Of a DNA stretch of 64,000 bases, positions 35,137 to 46,849 are shown one piece after another (position 1 is the first letter of the stretch; each line of letters opens with the position of its first letter). The notes beneath the pieces are model-generated. The model did no database searches, was not told the origin of the DNA, and saw only the letters and a list, made by a program, of their open reading frames with translations. Location of the stretch: the NCBI GenBank assembly GCA_958299035.1, contig CATQJL010000001.1:84197071-84261070 (forward strand), written 5' to 3'. The translations under genes were made by a program, and so were the position numbers. The DNA is from Cylicocyclus nassatus. Lineage: Eukaryota > Nematoda > Chromadorea > Rhabditida > Strongylidae.

Positions 35137-36805
35137 CTAATTCACTTTTTTAGAGTCTTTGCAGTAATTGAGACAGCTGTAGAAGCTAGGGAAATTGTTA
35201 TAGTTGCCGTTTGCGCCAAAATAGCTGAAGCGTTCACAGGATTACACTTCATGGTTCCAAGCAAAACTGGAAGAGGATAACTGGTTTTGGCAATTTCTCC
35301 AGCTAGGATACTTACCGAGGCCTATCCTCGATACCCTCTGCAAAGGTCCTCGAATCATCCCGTTGGGAGCAGACGTAATCTGGAGATTGTGTACTTATGG
35401 AAATTTGCAGGAAATGCCAAACTCACCTCTCGTCGGACAACAGACTCCATTCGTCAAATTATGATTTGGAGGGCAATTCGGACTTGGTAGCACATATACT
35501 GCATTCAGATTAAGGAAGTTTGAGCCGCATTTCTCAGCTGAATAAGAGATTTTTGAGAAGATACATTCGATTGATTTGTAACTAAATCTGTTACTGCACA
35601 GAAAGTGCCTTATTTTACGACTTATAGGCTTACAGGTTGAAAAGTCTTTAGAAAAACTATTGGATTATTCCCCATTTTTTGAAATTAAATGAGTAAGAGC
35701 AGGGTGAGTAATCAGGTAATCTTTTCAACAGAAGTTCTATCTGCATTTCACTAGGTTTACTACATATCAGAGCGTCGTGAGCTTTCGCGCCATGTGTGCA
35801 GTCTCACAGATTGGGTTATAGGCGTCTCCATACACTCCACCATACATGGTCGGGCGGAAACTTTTCAGTGAATCATTTTTCAGGCTAACTTTCCAAAGGT
35901 TAGTTACCTTTCATCCACTGATCATGAAAATTTCCTCTCGGCAGAATACAGAATCTCGAATACAGCATCGCTTCCAGCCAAAGCAAATGGAGCATTAGCT
36001 TTGTCACCATCCGCGCATTTTTCTCATTGTGTAGCTGTGGCGAAGCGATTCGAATTTCCACCACATCCGCGATATTGGAAGGGTTGGCAGACTTTTAAAA
36101 AATAACAATAAACGATAACAAGTCGATGAGGACAAGCTGTAAAGTTTGTACTAAAACACTTGTAGCCTAGTAGAATTGACGATCAAATGGTGTTCTTGCA
36201 TTGCCGACAACATCTGCGCGTAAGCTTTATTGGGAGCTTTTACGCGCACGCGTTCTGGAGCTTGTTTTCGAGCAAATGTTGTCGTCACCCCACACTAAAT
36301 TGTTACTACGACAATGTAGAATTGTTGTCAAACGGAAACCCTGCCGGTTTCAAAAATTTTTCGAGAAGTTTTACGTTTTCATTTTCTTAATTCTAAGTGG
36401 CTCTCCTTTTTTTTAAATGTTCTTGCACTGTTGAATTTGCAAGGAATCCGAAAATTTGAAAAAGATTTTACGGCAACCTACAGAATAAGGGTACTTGTAC
36501 CTCATCTAAGACTTCAAAAACCGAATTTTCACAGATTTACAAAGGATTAAGACTTATAAAATAAGATTAATTCCACTCCGCTGAAATTTCAAAATACCTG
36601 CCATTTTAATGCATAGAAAAATTCTCTCTTTTTTTTCAAGGCCAGATCCGATGTTAATAAACTAGAAAAATCTCCGCTTACTGTATCTTGTATCATAGTA
36701 AAACACCCATTGTGATGGTTGGTCACAATTTTCTCCAACCTGTTTGGGCTCATGACAGTCCAGGGCAAAAGATAGTGGTGGAATAGCGAATACGAACAAT
36801 AACAT
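35137..36805 (-). pseudogene. Two-domain Kunitz-type inhibitor gene with two in-frame stops
   Basis: Exons on the minus strand are 36805-36682, 36091-36008, 35537-35427, 35379-35316 and 35266-35137. Phases 1, 1, 1, 2 fit at all junctions. Exon 1 opens with a signal peptide (MLLFVFAIPPLSFA) directly after TTTTTTAG, which could be a trans-splice site, and begins a Kunitz domain finished by exon 2 (PFQYRGCGGNSNRF). Exons 3-4 encode a Cys-rich linker (NCPPNHNLTNGVCCPTR, DYVCSQ) like the lustrin-type modules that accompany Kunitz domains in nematode secreted proteins. Exon 5 encodes a second Kunitz half (FSYFGANGNYNNF) in which the usual Cys after FxYxG is Ala. A TGA at 36026-36024 falls at the end of domain 1, and a TAA at 35244-35242 falls inside domain 2. 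Kunitz proteins usually inhibit serine proteases. This copy is probably a pseudogene, or could yield only a one-domain product lacking its last cysteine. Confidence 0.75.
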
Positions 36806-36941
36806 CTAAAAAAGGTTTTTAGAACAACTCGAAAAGATTACTTTCAGCAAAAAAATCGAGATTTTGCTGAAACTATCCTTTCTAAGAAAAAGCTCAGAAA
36901 AACACAACGAAAAAAGCTAACACATTTTCTCTTTCGAGTTA

Positions 36942-37219
36942 CAGTCGCTTCATTTCATATGATCATGTGTGCCATCGCACACACAGTCCACTTTGGCGTC
37001 CTCATCCTAGATCTGCAATCGCAAAAACGCAAGAGACTTACCGATTGTTATCGATTACATCAATTTGAGGTGACTAGTAACTAAAAAGGAAAGAAAATGC
37101 TAAGAACACCTTGGAAACACTTACCTGAAGGCTTGTTTCTTCCACGAATCCAGGATGGGGACGCCAAAGGTGAACTGTGTGTGCAATGACACACATGATC
37201 ATATGAAATGAAGCGACTG
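36942..37219. mobile_element. Foldback MITE, TA-flanked (CAGTCGCTTCATTTC ends)
   Basis: About 70-bp arms (CAGTCGCTTCATTTCATATG to CATATGAAATGAAGCGACTG) are flanked by TA. The arms carry ATGATCATGTGTG and TTTGGCGTCC in inverted order. It lies about 140 bp upstream of the Kunitz gene start and could contribute to its 5' flank. Confidence 0.8.
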
Positions 37220-37221
37220 TA

Positions 37222-38139
37222 CAAAAAACTGCTTTGAGCTGTTTTTGATCTGTTGTTTGGATTTTTAAGGATGATCAAAAAGAGATCAAACATGTGTGCG
37301 AAACCTCAAAAAAAAACTGCTTTTGTAAAGGTAATATTAACGACTTTTTGAATGCTCTCTTATAACTGCCAAAATTCTTCATCCATCATTTCTCTCTGTT
37401 TATTGTTATACTTTGAGGTTTTTACACCAAATCCAAAAAGACACTATGCAGATACAGCCAACCTCGAGCTACAAAAAATTTTGAGGTCTTTTTGATCAGC
37501 TCTTTGGATTTTTACAGAACCTTCTTTCAAATGTACGACTGTACCGAAAAAATCAAAAATTAGCAAAGAAATGAAGCGTGACAGTGATAAATATTACATT
37601 ATACAAAATAGTCATGCTTGATTTATCCATAAAATCCACTTTTCGCAATTTTCGGTACATCCCGCACTACATGTGCTCAAAAAGCCGAGATTCTTGAAAA
37701 TTAGTTTTCAAACAGTTTTGGATAATCGAGGCAATCCAATATGACCGAAACCTAGAAGAAGTTCATTTTAAATAACTACCAGCACTCCTGCAAAATGCGT
37801 AAGGCATTGTCCAGGCTAATTCTACCCCTCCGATTAGTGATCTTGAATGTAGGACCCAGGAGAGGACCAACTGCGTTCCATTTTCTAATGTTGTCTCTGA
37901 ATGGAGATAATGGGTCCGGAACACCAAAAGTGCAATCAAGCCCCGTCCCGATCCTATCAAACTTCGCCCATCTACGTACTGAAAGCCATCCGCGCTCTCC
38001 ACACAGGGTCCCCAGGAATCGGGTTTTTGGAAATTTTGACAATTCGATTTAATTCATGCAATCAGGGGCAGGGAGACGCCCCAGAATAGAAAAAACATGG
38101 GGGGGGGGGCGAATTCTGGAAGGAGCTGTCTTTGAGCAG
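37222..38139. other. Spacer with an antisense exon candidate and possible 5' part of the next gene
   Basis: A minus-strand stretch at 37978-37776 (acceptor GGCTTTCAG; FGVPDPLSPFRDNIRKWNAV, then SLDNALRILQECW and a stop) looks like a terminal exon, but no partner was found. Upstream exons of the plus-strand gene at 38140 should also lie here and were not recognised. A run of about 12 G is at 38098-38110. Confidence 0.35.
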
Positions 38140-38681
38140 CATTCTAAAGAAAGCTTCGATGTATTCTGCAAAGCTTTCATAACGTACTTCGATGCTGACG
38201 ACCCTCTAGAGCTCACATTCCTGATGTGCATGGAAAACCGGGAGAGAAATCTTGGGTAGTTCGGTATGTTCCTTTTTTGTGTTGAAAGACTTCAGTACTT
38301 CATCGCATTCGCTATTTCTCATGTTAACAGAAGTAGCGGCAAGTACCAGGATGCTTCATGCAATAAACTCCTTGTGCCTAGCTTATTACCTCCTACTTTT
38401 CCATTTAACGGCTAAGAAGGCTTTGATTAATTTTATCGTATTAGTGCATTTCCCCTCAAAAAAATGCTTTGACTTCTTCCACAAAACAAGCTCTCACAGA
38501 CAGTGTGCATTTTGTGGTGATCGGTTTCCTCAACTTTCTGACTCTTCCTTGTTAGACTTTGAAGACTTTGACGAAGCGCCAACTCTGCAGACACTCCGTA
38601 GAATTCTTCAAGTATGTTGCTTGTTGGTCATAATCAATTAGTTCTTAGAAGCTTGACACCTCAGACCAAAAGATAGCGTAA
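38140..38681 (+). CDS. 3' part of an unidentified gene, three exons
   Basis: Exons are 38140-38255, 38500-38611 and 38649-38681; the junctions are phase 2 and phase 0. Acceptors are TTTGAGCAG, CTCTCACAG and TTCTTAG, and the stop is TAA at 38679-38681. The readable part is 86 residues. Exon one reads SKESFDVFCKAFITYFDADD. Exon two has a CxxC pair (CAFCGDRF) followed by an acidic helix-like stretch (LLDFEDFDEAPTLQTLRRIL). I do not recognise the family. The 5' end was not found, and a Gly/Tyr-rich exon faces it tail to tail. Confidence 0.55.
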
Positions 38682-38791
38682 TTTATAACAGTATCATTTA
38701 CGAAGGCAATAGATACATATTTATTTATCGTTTCATACAAAACTTGTCAATTTTCTGCAAAAATGTACATTAGCTGACGAGCATGTCATGT

Positions 38792-39034
38792 TTACTTTCT
38801 CCAACCTGAAGTACAAATCGTTAAGTAAGGGAAACCTGCAAAAGAATGCAAATTCCTACCGAATCCCAAAGGCTGTTGAAATAACCCACCACCAAATCCT
38901 TGATTACCATAGTAACCGCCAGGTCCACCCCATCCGCCACCGCCGTAACCACGGTCATATCCGCCACCACCGTAACCACGGTCATATCCGCCACCGTAGC
39001 CGCGATCGTAGCCGCGATCATATCCACCACGATC
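38792..39034 (-). CDS. Gly/Tyr-rich repeat exon (secreted or cuticle-type), 5' splice unresolved
   Basis: The minus strand from 39034 to the stop at 38794-38792 is open for 80 codons. It encodes repeats of GYDRGYGGG, then GGWGGPGGYYGNQGFGGG and a non-repetitive tail. Such Gly/Tyr-rich repeats are typical of nematode glycine-rich secreted and antimicrobial-type peptides and of cuticle proteins. There is no ATG in frame; a TAA lies two codons upstream. A donor-like GTAAAC follows a possible short signal exon (MFSIFF, ending near 39073). The expected acceptor position reads CATTGG where an AG would be needed, so this is either a decayed gene or my boundary is wrong. It ends about 70 bases from the duplicated block at 39106. 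Confidence 0.5.
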   Translation of the reverse strand, partial: DRGGYDRGYDRGYGGGYDRGYGGGGYDRGYGGGGWGGPGGYYGNQGFGGGLFQQPLGFGRNLHSFAGFPYLTICTSGWRK

Positions 39035-41190
39035 CCAATGTTAGTGAGAATGAGAAGAGAAGGAGCGTTTACCTATGCATAATCTTGTTACATTAGGGCA
39101 GAAAAAAATTGAAAACATATTAATGAGCGTTTTCCTAGGCTTTTTCCATACCTGATCAGCATTCCACGCAGTTACCAGCGATTTAGGTCCTCGGCATACC
39201 TCACCCAATTTCAGACACAAAGCGATGTGGCAACACTCTAATTATTAATAACTCATCGTAAGGGGTTTCTGAATGTTGGGAAGAATAGGGACTTTTATCA
39301 ATCTACAAATTATACATACTGCGCATGTGGTTTCTGCCAGTATTGAATTTGAAGAAATCTGGCAAACTGCCATGTCGCGTGGCGACTGAAATTGCGTGAG
39401 GTATGCCCACGGCTTTAGACACTGAGGAAGGGTGTATAACCAAAACGTCACTCAAGCAAAGAGATTGCTAATCCCGTGTGAAGCTCAAGCACTTTTCAGA
39501 GCAACTTTCTCCTATCAATACTTTCTTTTTTGAGGCAGATTCAGCATATCATTGAAAAGCTCTTTTCATGCTTAATCTAGCGAGGTCAAAACGGTCTAGC
39601 TAGAGCAAATGTAACGCTCTTCAAAAATTCCGCTATAAGTAGCAGAAATTGCTTGCATTAAGCACAAAAGTTCAAATATTTTTTTACTCTAGACAAGATA
39701 CCGGCACTTAGGATAGGGCATCCTCTTGGTAATTCTTGCAAAAACATTAAAAAGTTTAATAGGCAGAAAATCGGAAAATTCCATTATTTGGGACTTTGAA
39801 GCTTAACCAAAAATGTTGAGAAAAGCTGACCATTTTGTGTTAATTTTTCCTTCTCGCAATTCTTTTTGGTTCCAGTTTTTTCATCATCATTTTCACTACT
39901 GGCTTGCGGCTACAAGATAAGATACTCAATATGAAGGGAGTTTTGATTCGTCAGAAAAAGCTTCAGAATTTTTTTATAGTTTTTAATCCATATTTTCCGC
40001 TGGCTTGTGATATGAGTATAGGTCAGTGTGCGCTGTGTAGCAAATGGCTTGCTGCTTCTGGTCGTAAGTAGAAGATGACAAGATATTTGTTATTCAGAAC
40101 ATAAGCCCGAAGGATTTGTGTACACTCAAAACAATAGGTTGTTTTCGTAATGCTATATTGCTGACATTTCTCACATCATTGAGGAAAGATCTCATAAAAA
40201 CACTTCTATATTAATTAGCAGAAATCATTTGCAACATGTTTTTTACTTAATTATATATTCCATACCTGCGTTCTTGCGTTCCTTCCAAAAGAACAAAGAA
40301 CAGAGCACACACTTATTCATACAATTGCAATCAAAGTTCACCATAAAGTTCGGGTCCAAATAAATTGATGGAGAACTATATATTGATTACTTGTATGTGA
40401 CTTTTCTAGACTACATTTGTCAGAATTTAATTGATGTGATCATGGAGGGGCCCATAAACCCATTATTGCCAGCAATCATCACTGAGATATTCTAAATAAC
40501 TCAGATTTGCGTGATAGATATATTCTCATCACAAGAGGCTACGTCCAATGTCTCGAGACCGAGTAGTAAGAAGACCTATGGTGAATAAATTACTTATATG
40601 AATTAATTACTTAATTACTTATATGTGGTCAAGAAAATCAATTTAAATTGCTGTAAGCTATGGAGAAGGTGTTCACGCCTACTCGTTTGCCATCAGAAGT
40701 CTCGAAGTAATGAAGTAAGCAAAGCAGGGCTCGGTAGATAGACTAGCAATTGCTCTTATTCAGAAGATTCCGGGGAGACTCCACTGACTCCGAGAGAATA
40801 TCAATAAAGTTTGATTATTATAGTCATTATTTAAATCTTAAATTATTATTGATTTTAGTTTTATTTTTATTTTTTATTATTTATACTACTTTTATTTCTA
40901 CTATTTAAGCGGCTGAGCATGACTAGATTGTGCCAAATACAACCTAAATAAAATTGTAAAGTACATATCTCTACTAAGCAACTATGACGAATCGAGTTTC
41001 ATAATATTACAAAAAAAAACTCTTTTTTATTTATGACCAACTATCAATGCGCCACTTATCAGTATTTATAGCATCAACATCTGGCAAACTGCACTTTGGC
41101 AACAGTAAACTGTAAAGACAACGTGATTATCTATTAGTTGTCCCGAAAGTTTTGTCCGTTTTTTTCATCGCTCACTAAAACTCACAGAAC

Positions 41191-42588
41191 TAACAAGGGA
41201 AGGAAGGTTGGTCGAAGTGGCCTTTTAAAATGAGATGTACAATGCTTGTAGAGCTTGGAAGGCTGATTCCAAATCTATTAGGTTGTCAAGAAAATAATGT
41301 CCGTTTTTATTTGCTTGCTTTAACAAAGCAACTACACTCAACTCAACAAAGGGTAAGGGGGACTGTTCGATAGAGCAAAGCAAGCTCTACAAGATGGCAC
41401 TCATGTTTTTGCGCCATGCTCGATCCACGGAAAGTTCGAACTCAAAATCTAAAGATTTCCAAATGCCCAAAAAATCGAAAAAAATCAGATCTTCGTCCAA
41501 ATAATTTCTACGGACCTCCCACTCGCTCACATCAATACTATCGATATCTGATATCCATATGTGCGATTGCCGTATTTTTTCCTTGACTAGAAACTGAGAA
41601 AACGAAAATTTCCCTGATTTTCTCAAAGCAAAGCTGAGCCGTTTTTGCATATGTAATTCTATACCACAAGTCTCGGTAAGTAGGCTTTCAGCCTATTTCG
41701 AGCGGTACTTTTTGAGAAATGTCGATTTTAGCACTGAAACTGAAACGAAAAAATCCGAATTCGTTATTTTTCGAAAACTACCGTTTGGAATGGGCCGAAA
41801 ATCTACAGTTATACTTACCTAGGCTTGTAGTATAGAACTACTTATGCAAAAACGGCTCAGCTTGCTTTGAGAAAATCAGGGAAATTTTCGTTTTCTCAGT
41901 TTCTAGTCAAGGAAAAAATACGGCAATCGCACATATGGACATCAGATATTGATAGTATTGATGTGAGCGACTGGGAGGTCCGTAGAAATTATTTGGACGA
42001 AGATCTGATTTTTTTCGATTTTTTGGGCATTTGGAAATCTTTAGATTTTGAGTTCGAACTTTCCGTGGATCGAGCATGGCGCAAAAACATGAGTGCCATC
42101 TTGTAGAGCTTGCTTTGCTCTATCGAACAGTCCCCCTTACCCTTTGTTGAGTTGAGTGTAGTTGCTTTGTCAAAGCAAGCAAATAAAAACGGACATTATT
42201 TTCTTGACAACCTAATACCTTTGCTTTGTGCTGCGGGATTCTGGGCGAGGAGTTATGAAGGTTTTTGTGAGTAAAAATTCAAATGCAAGATCAGTATAAA
42301 ATCCGTAACCTTTTCCTGACGTTCAACGAGGCAGCAACAAGTTGGTATATGTGAATCAAGAATGTGCTGCACCGAGTGACCCGACTATTAGTTAAGCTCC
42401 AAAAAAATGTTACGAGATTTTACACTGATCTTGCATTTAAGTTTTTACTCACAAAAATCTTTATAACTTCTCACCCAGAAGCCCGCAGCAGATAGCAAAG
42501 GCAGCGATGTTATCAGCGTTTCAAGCTCTACAAGATAGTATAGATTTCATTTTGAAAGGCCACCCAACCGAACTTCCTTTCCTTGTAA
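41191..42588. repeat. F1 foldback repeat, middle of three nested elements
   Basis: The left end TAACAAGGGAAGGAAGGTTGG and right end CCGAACTTCCTTTCCTTGTAA are inverted copies. Removing the inner element leaves about 460 bp, as in other F1 copies. Confidence 0.75.
41278..42215. mobile_element. F2 foldback mariner-type element, innermost of three
   Basis: The ends TTAGGTTGTCAAGAAAATAATG and its complement are flanked by TA (41276-41277, 42216-42217). The arms of about 430 bp are almost identical inverted copies and leave the same peptide open on opposite strands (41387-41650 minus, 41867-42106 plus). That conservation reflects the young palindrome, not a gene. Confidence 0.9.
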
Positions 42589-43451
42589 GATCCATGGACG
42601 ACTTAGGTGTCAGTTAATTCATATTGTTATCCCCTCTCTTACAGCTATATTTGTTCTCTGAATTACCCTGTTGCAATGTTATCGCCTGGCTTTTTGAGCA
42701 GCTCAGCAGTAGCGTCAAATTTTCTTGAATTCTAATACTTTTTATTCTAAATTTTTCGAAGAGCGATGGTAAGTGTTATGTAGAACAAGCCCTTGGCTAC
42801 ATTATACCCATTTTGGATTACAAGGGCCACATTTACCAAGTCCGTTATAGTTATTTCTGTGATGAAAACTGCAGCTTTTTGATTACTTTTACCGCGTAAA
42901 AGTGACGAAAATTCCAAAAAGCTGCTTTTTCAGAGCAAACCAAACTTGATTATGTTGCAAAAATAATGTTTAATAAGAATCATGTTTTAATTCGCGACTT
43001 TTCGTGTATTTGCCGCATTTGCGTGTTTCATGACTTTCCCAAAAATCGAGACCTCAGCAGAAATAATTTTTTGGAGCCAAAAACACCAGATTGGAAGATT
43101 CTAATAAAACCACCTTGTAGTCCGAGAATCGCTCTATTTGATCCATACTTGAACCTTTCCGAAACATTGGAACGAAATTTTTGAAAATTAGCCAAGCTTT
43201 GAGCAGATTTGACGGGTAGAGAATTCTGGCAATTATCAGAAACGCACAAAGTTGTAGTACGGAAATGTGTCCGTAAGAAAGAAAATGAAAAATCGCATCT
43301 AATGCATGTTAATACTCGTCCACTCGTTTATTGTACGTGGTTTTATGGTGGTTTGAAACGGACAAAACTTTCGGAACACCTAATATAATGACGCAATTGT
43401 CTTCTGATGGTACCTACTTGTATAACACAGAATTTCCTATTTTACAGTGGA

Positions 43452-44427
43452 CTAATTGACTTCGGCTCCGCCCGGCCCTGTCATTATTATATTCGTAATC
43501 AGCATGCTCGATTGCCCCCCTGTGCCAACTCCCAGCCCCGTAGCTCAAATTTTGCAAAAAATCGATAAAATCAATATCGATCGATGACGAAAAGTAGCCT
43601 ATGACACCCGCCGGGGCCCGAAATGTATGTGTGCCAAGTTTGGTCCGGATCGGTTCAGAAATAGAATTTTCTATTCGGAACATACTTACACACATACAGA
43701 CATACAGACATACAGACAAACAGACATTCAGCTTTATATACAGGGTGTCCCAAAAAACTGTATCGAACGTTTGATCGTTAATATCTCTCTTCCCAAGAAG
43801 TCTTTTGCCTTGCTTCAGGTACCGTTTTGTAGAGCTGGCTTCAACTTAGATTTGCATTATAGAACGAATCACCCAGCTCCCTTCATTACTGTAGGATTAC
43901 GGTAGAAACTGGAAACATATGGTGTCAATGTGGAAAAAGTTGCCGTTTCAAAATTTTTCAAAAAAAATGTGAAAACTTGTGTAATAGGGTTTTTATGGAC
44001 CCTGAGTTTAATACTCAACTATTCACGAGATTACGAAGTCTCTAAACGGTGTGACCGCACTTTTTAGGAACATCGAAAAATGGCCGCTACCTCTTACCTG
44101 GCATAACTCTTCAATGAAGCATCATAATAAGTTGGGAACTTCACAGTTATAATCAGCAACTCTAATTAGCTTAGTGTAAAAGTTTTGAGGCTGTTTTGTT
44201 TCCTTTCTGAGGCAAAATATGACCTTTCATTGCTTAAAACCCTCTTTGAAGTTTCTACCGTAATCCTACAGTAATGAAGAGAGATGAGTGATTCGTTCTA
44301 TAAGGCAAATCTAAGTTGAAGCCAGCTCTATAGATTGGTACCTGATGCAAGGAAGAAGACTTCTTCAGAAGAGAGATATTAACGACCAAACGTTCGATAC
44401 ATTTTTTTTGGGACACCTTGTATAAGA
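43452..44427 (-). mobile_element. Helitron-like element, reverse orientation, split by a MITE
   Basis: Read on the minus strand it starts TCTTATATATAAAGCTGAATG after an A and ends near GTCAATTAG before a T. The nested MITE sits within the first 12 bases. Unit 2 lacks it (TTTTACAGTGAGTAAAACTAAC at about 53735). Confidence 0.75.
43741..44420. mobile_element. MITE with CAGGGTGTCCC ends, nested in the Helitron
   Basis: CAGGGTGTCCCAAAAAA and the complement of CAAGGTGTCCCAAAAAA are flanked by TA. About 150-bp inverted subterminal arms follow. A sister copy is at 52149-52824. Removing it rejoins TCTTATA and TATAAAGC of the Helitron, confirming nesting. Confidence 0.88.
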
Positions 44428-45827
44428 TAAAATTAACCAACTTTTTCAAATCATTTAACGTGAACAAGTAGTATATTTAGATCTTTGAGGCTCTAGTGTT
44501 ACAGTTCTTTCACTCGTTTGTCCCAATTCTTTCAGAATGTGTAGCTTTCAAGTGCAAGTACTCTATGCTAAATTCCGATTATTTTGCTTTACCATTTCAA
44601 ATATTTATGGGGGAACAGCCCCTGATTATCACAACATAAGGAATCTGCGGTGGCTAACTAGTCTTATGGCATAACTTCATCGGGTAAGCAGCATCGATAA
44701 AGTTTGGCAGTTTCCATGTAATTATATCAAATAGCAGTGATATTTTATTGAAATAACGAGCGTGCAACCATAGGTACAGTGATAACATGCTGGTGGGGCA
44801 TAAAATTTTATTGACATGCATGTGGACAAAAAAATAATGTAAACAACTCAATCATTATGGATTGCGATGATAGCCTCAACGTTATTCATGAGTGCGAAAG
44901 AAAATAGAAGAATGTTCGTATCTCAAAAGAAATGTTTTTATGCACGTCCTTCCAGTTATTTCTTTTTCGCACTATTTATGAAGCTTTATTTACATAAACA
45001 AAGCCCACTGCTTGCTGTGATTTGAAATGGTGCCTTGAAAGGAGAGGAATTGAAGTACTGACCTGGTAACAGCGAGTCATTGCAAGGATTTCGCAAGCCT
45101 GCTAAGATCTCTCCGACTATGAAATGGAATGTCCTGGGTGTATTTTCGCCAAGGGTACTGTGTATGCCGAGATCTATAAAGTCTTGATTCCAAAAAATTT
45201 ATTAGGATTTCACTGTTGAGGGAAAAGATATATCAAGATGAGCGAATTGCTTGTGATCATACAGTACGCCTGCGACTGTCAATGCGCCATATTTAACACA
45301 TTGACGACCGCTTGACAGACCATGGGCGTCAAGCGATGACTGCCACGTGGGACCCAAGGCTTGAACTTCGTTAAAATGAAGACCTAATATAAACTCATTC
45401 CAGAAATTTTCTTTTGTTGTGAATCTAGAAGTAACCTCTATCTTTTTTGTCAGCCTTCCACAGCTACTGTAGGTATACTGTAGATGGCATTATGCGTGAT
45501 TTTATCTGAAAAATGATGACTGGTCCGTGAAAGGTTTTGGTCCCAAGAGGTAAACAATAGAAAGTTTGCGTTGTCTTCAACGTGTTAATTTCCCAAACCT
45601 GCGTGCTCTCCGATCAACCTAGAGTTAGAAGTGGAAAATCGAATTTCGCAGTTCCTAACGTTCTTCACAATTTTTGACTGTGGTAGATTAACTAAGGTAT
45701 TAAGAGAATATGGCCCAAGTAAAGCTTGGACTGTCACAACGAACGTTCATATTGGCCTTCCTGAAAAAAAAAACCTTTGAAAAGACGCATGAATAATTGT
45801 GCTTAGTCGAAACCCAGTTTATTTATA
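44428..45827. other. Unit-1 spacer, no gene recognised
   Basis: It aligns with about 53745-54895 in unit 2, except for some 230 bases (44640-44880) present only here. No coding exon was seen. Confidence 0.45.
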
Positions 45828-46849
45828 TTAGGTCGTTCCGAAAGTAATGTCGCTTTTTTCAAACGAACGCCACATTTCATGGAATCAAAATTTTCAAAAG
45901 ATCTTAGGAGCATTCGATGCAGCATTTCATCCTCTTTCCAATGGTTGTAAAATCATTGCATAATTTTCAATGCACTCTCGAAAAATCAACGAAATCTGCG
46001 ACTTATGCTTTTTGCCATGGTCAAGTTCGGCTGTTTTTCTAAATTTTTGTACCTAATCTCCGAAAAAGTACAAGTTACAGGTAGATAGAGCAAACACTAT
46101 AGAACATAGAGTAATTTTTTTCTTTTCCTTAGCTTGCTTCTTAGAGTTTTTGGAATCAGTTTTAAAATGCCATCAAATTCCATATTTGGTCAACTCAAAC
46201 CTCACAGAACAACAACCGGCAAGCAACTCGGGTGTCATTCGACGCAGCTTTTTCTCCTCTTTTTATCAGCTGTTTTTGGTTTCCGATTCATCAAGTTTTC
46301 CGAGACAAAATTATCATAATTCTGGTTTTCCAGGGCGCCTCCGGCTGTACCCGGAATTTTCGAAAATTGCTAATCTGAAGCGGCAAACGCTCATTTGCTT
46401 TGTAAAATTAGTGTAAAACCATAATCCATTTTGTAAGTTTCAAAATCCGACGATTTCTTAGTGTTTGATGCATTTGTGTCTGAGACGAGCCTGTTAAAAT
46501 TCGGTGGTTCCATCAAAAAATCTATACAGAAATTATGACGAGCTCTGAAAAATAGAAAAAAGTTGTGCTGTTTCTCGTAGGGTTTACTCTATTCACACAT
46601 AACTTGGACTCCTTCCGGGGCTTGTTATAAAAATTTGGAAAAATTGTAAAACTTGAGCTTCTCAAAAAGCATGGGTCGCAGATTCCGATAATTTTCCCAG
46701 AGGTTATTCAATTTTGTGCGATAGTTATATAACCATTAAAAAGAAAATGAAATCCTGCATCAAATGCTACCAGAATCTCTTACACATCTTTGTTCCACGA
46801 AATGTGGCGTACGTTTGAAAAAAGCGACATTACTTTCGGAACGACCTAA
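45828..46849. mobile_element. Mariner-type MITE (TTAGGTCGTTCCGAAAG ends)
   Basis: Inverted ends of about 55 bp differ at a few positions and are flanked by TA (45826-45827, 46850-46851). Unit 2 has no insertion at the corresponding place (about 54895). The 1022-bp interior has no recognisable transposase. Confidence 0.88.

Larger units (their letters stand above)
41134..43383. mobile_element. Mariner-type element, outermost of three nested elements
   Basis: The ends TTAGTTGTCCCGAAAGTTTTGTCCG and the complement of TTAGGTGTTCCGAAAGTTTTGTCCG are flanked by TA (41132-41133, 43384-43385). The homologous spot in unit 2 (about 53672) reads GATTGTCTATAATGACG without any insertion. No mariner transposase is recognisable inside. 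Confidence 0.88.

Noticed and set aside
41387..42106. Two nearly identical 79-87 residue proteins on opposite strands
   Set aside because: They are the two arms of one palindromic transposon. Identity follows from the inverted repeat and not from a selected gene.
44882..46084. Search for a coding gene in unit 1 between the transposons
   Set aside because: The homologous unit-2 sequence has accumulated indels without regard to any frame, so conserved coding sequence is unlikely.
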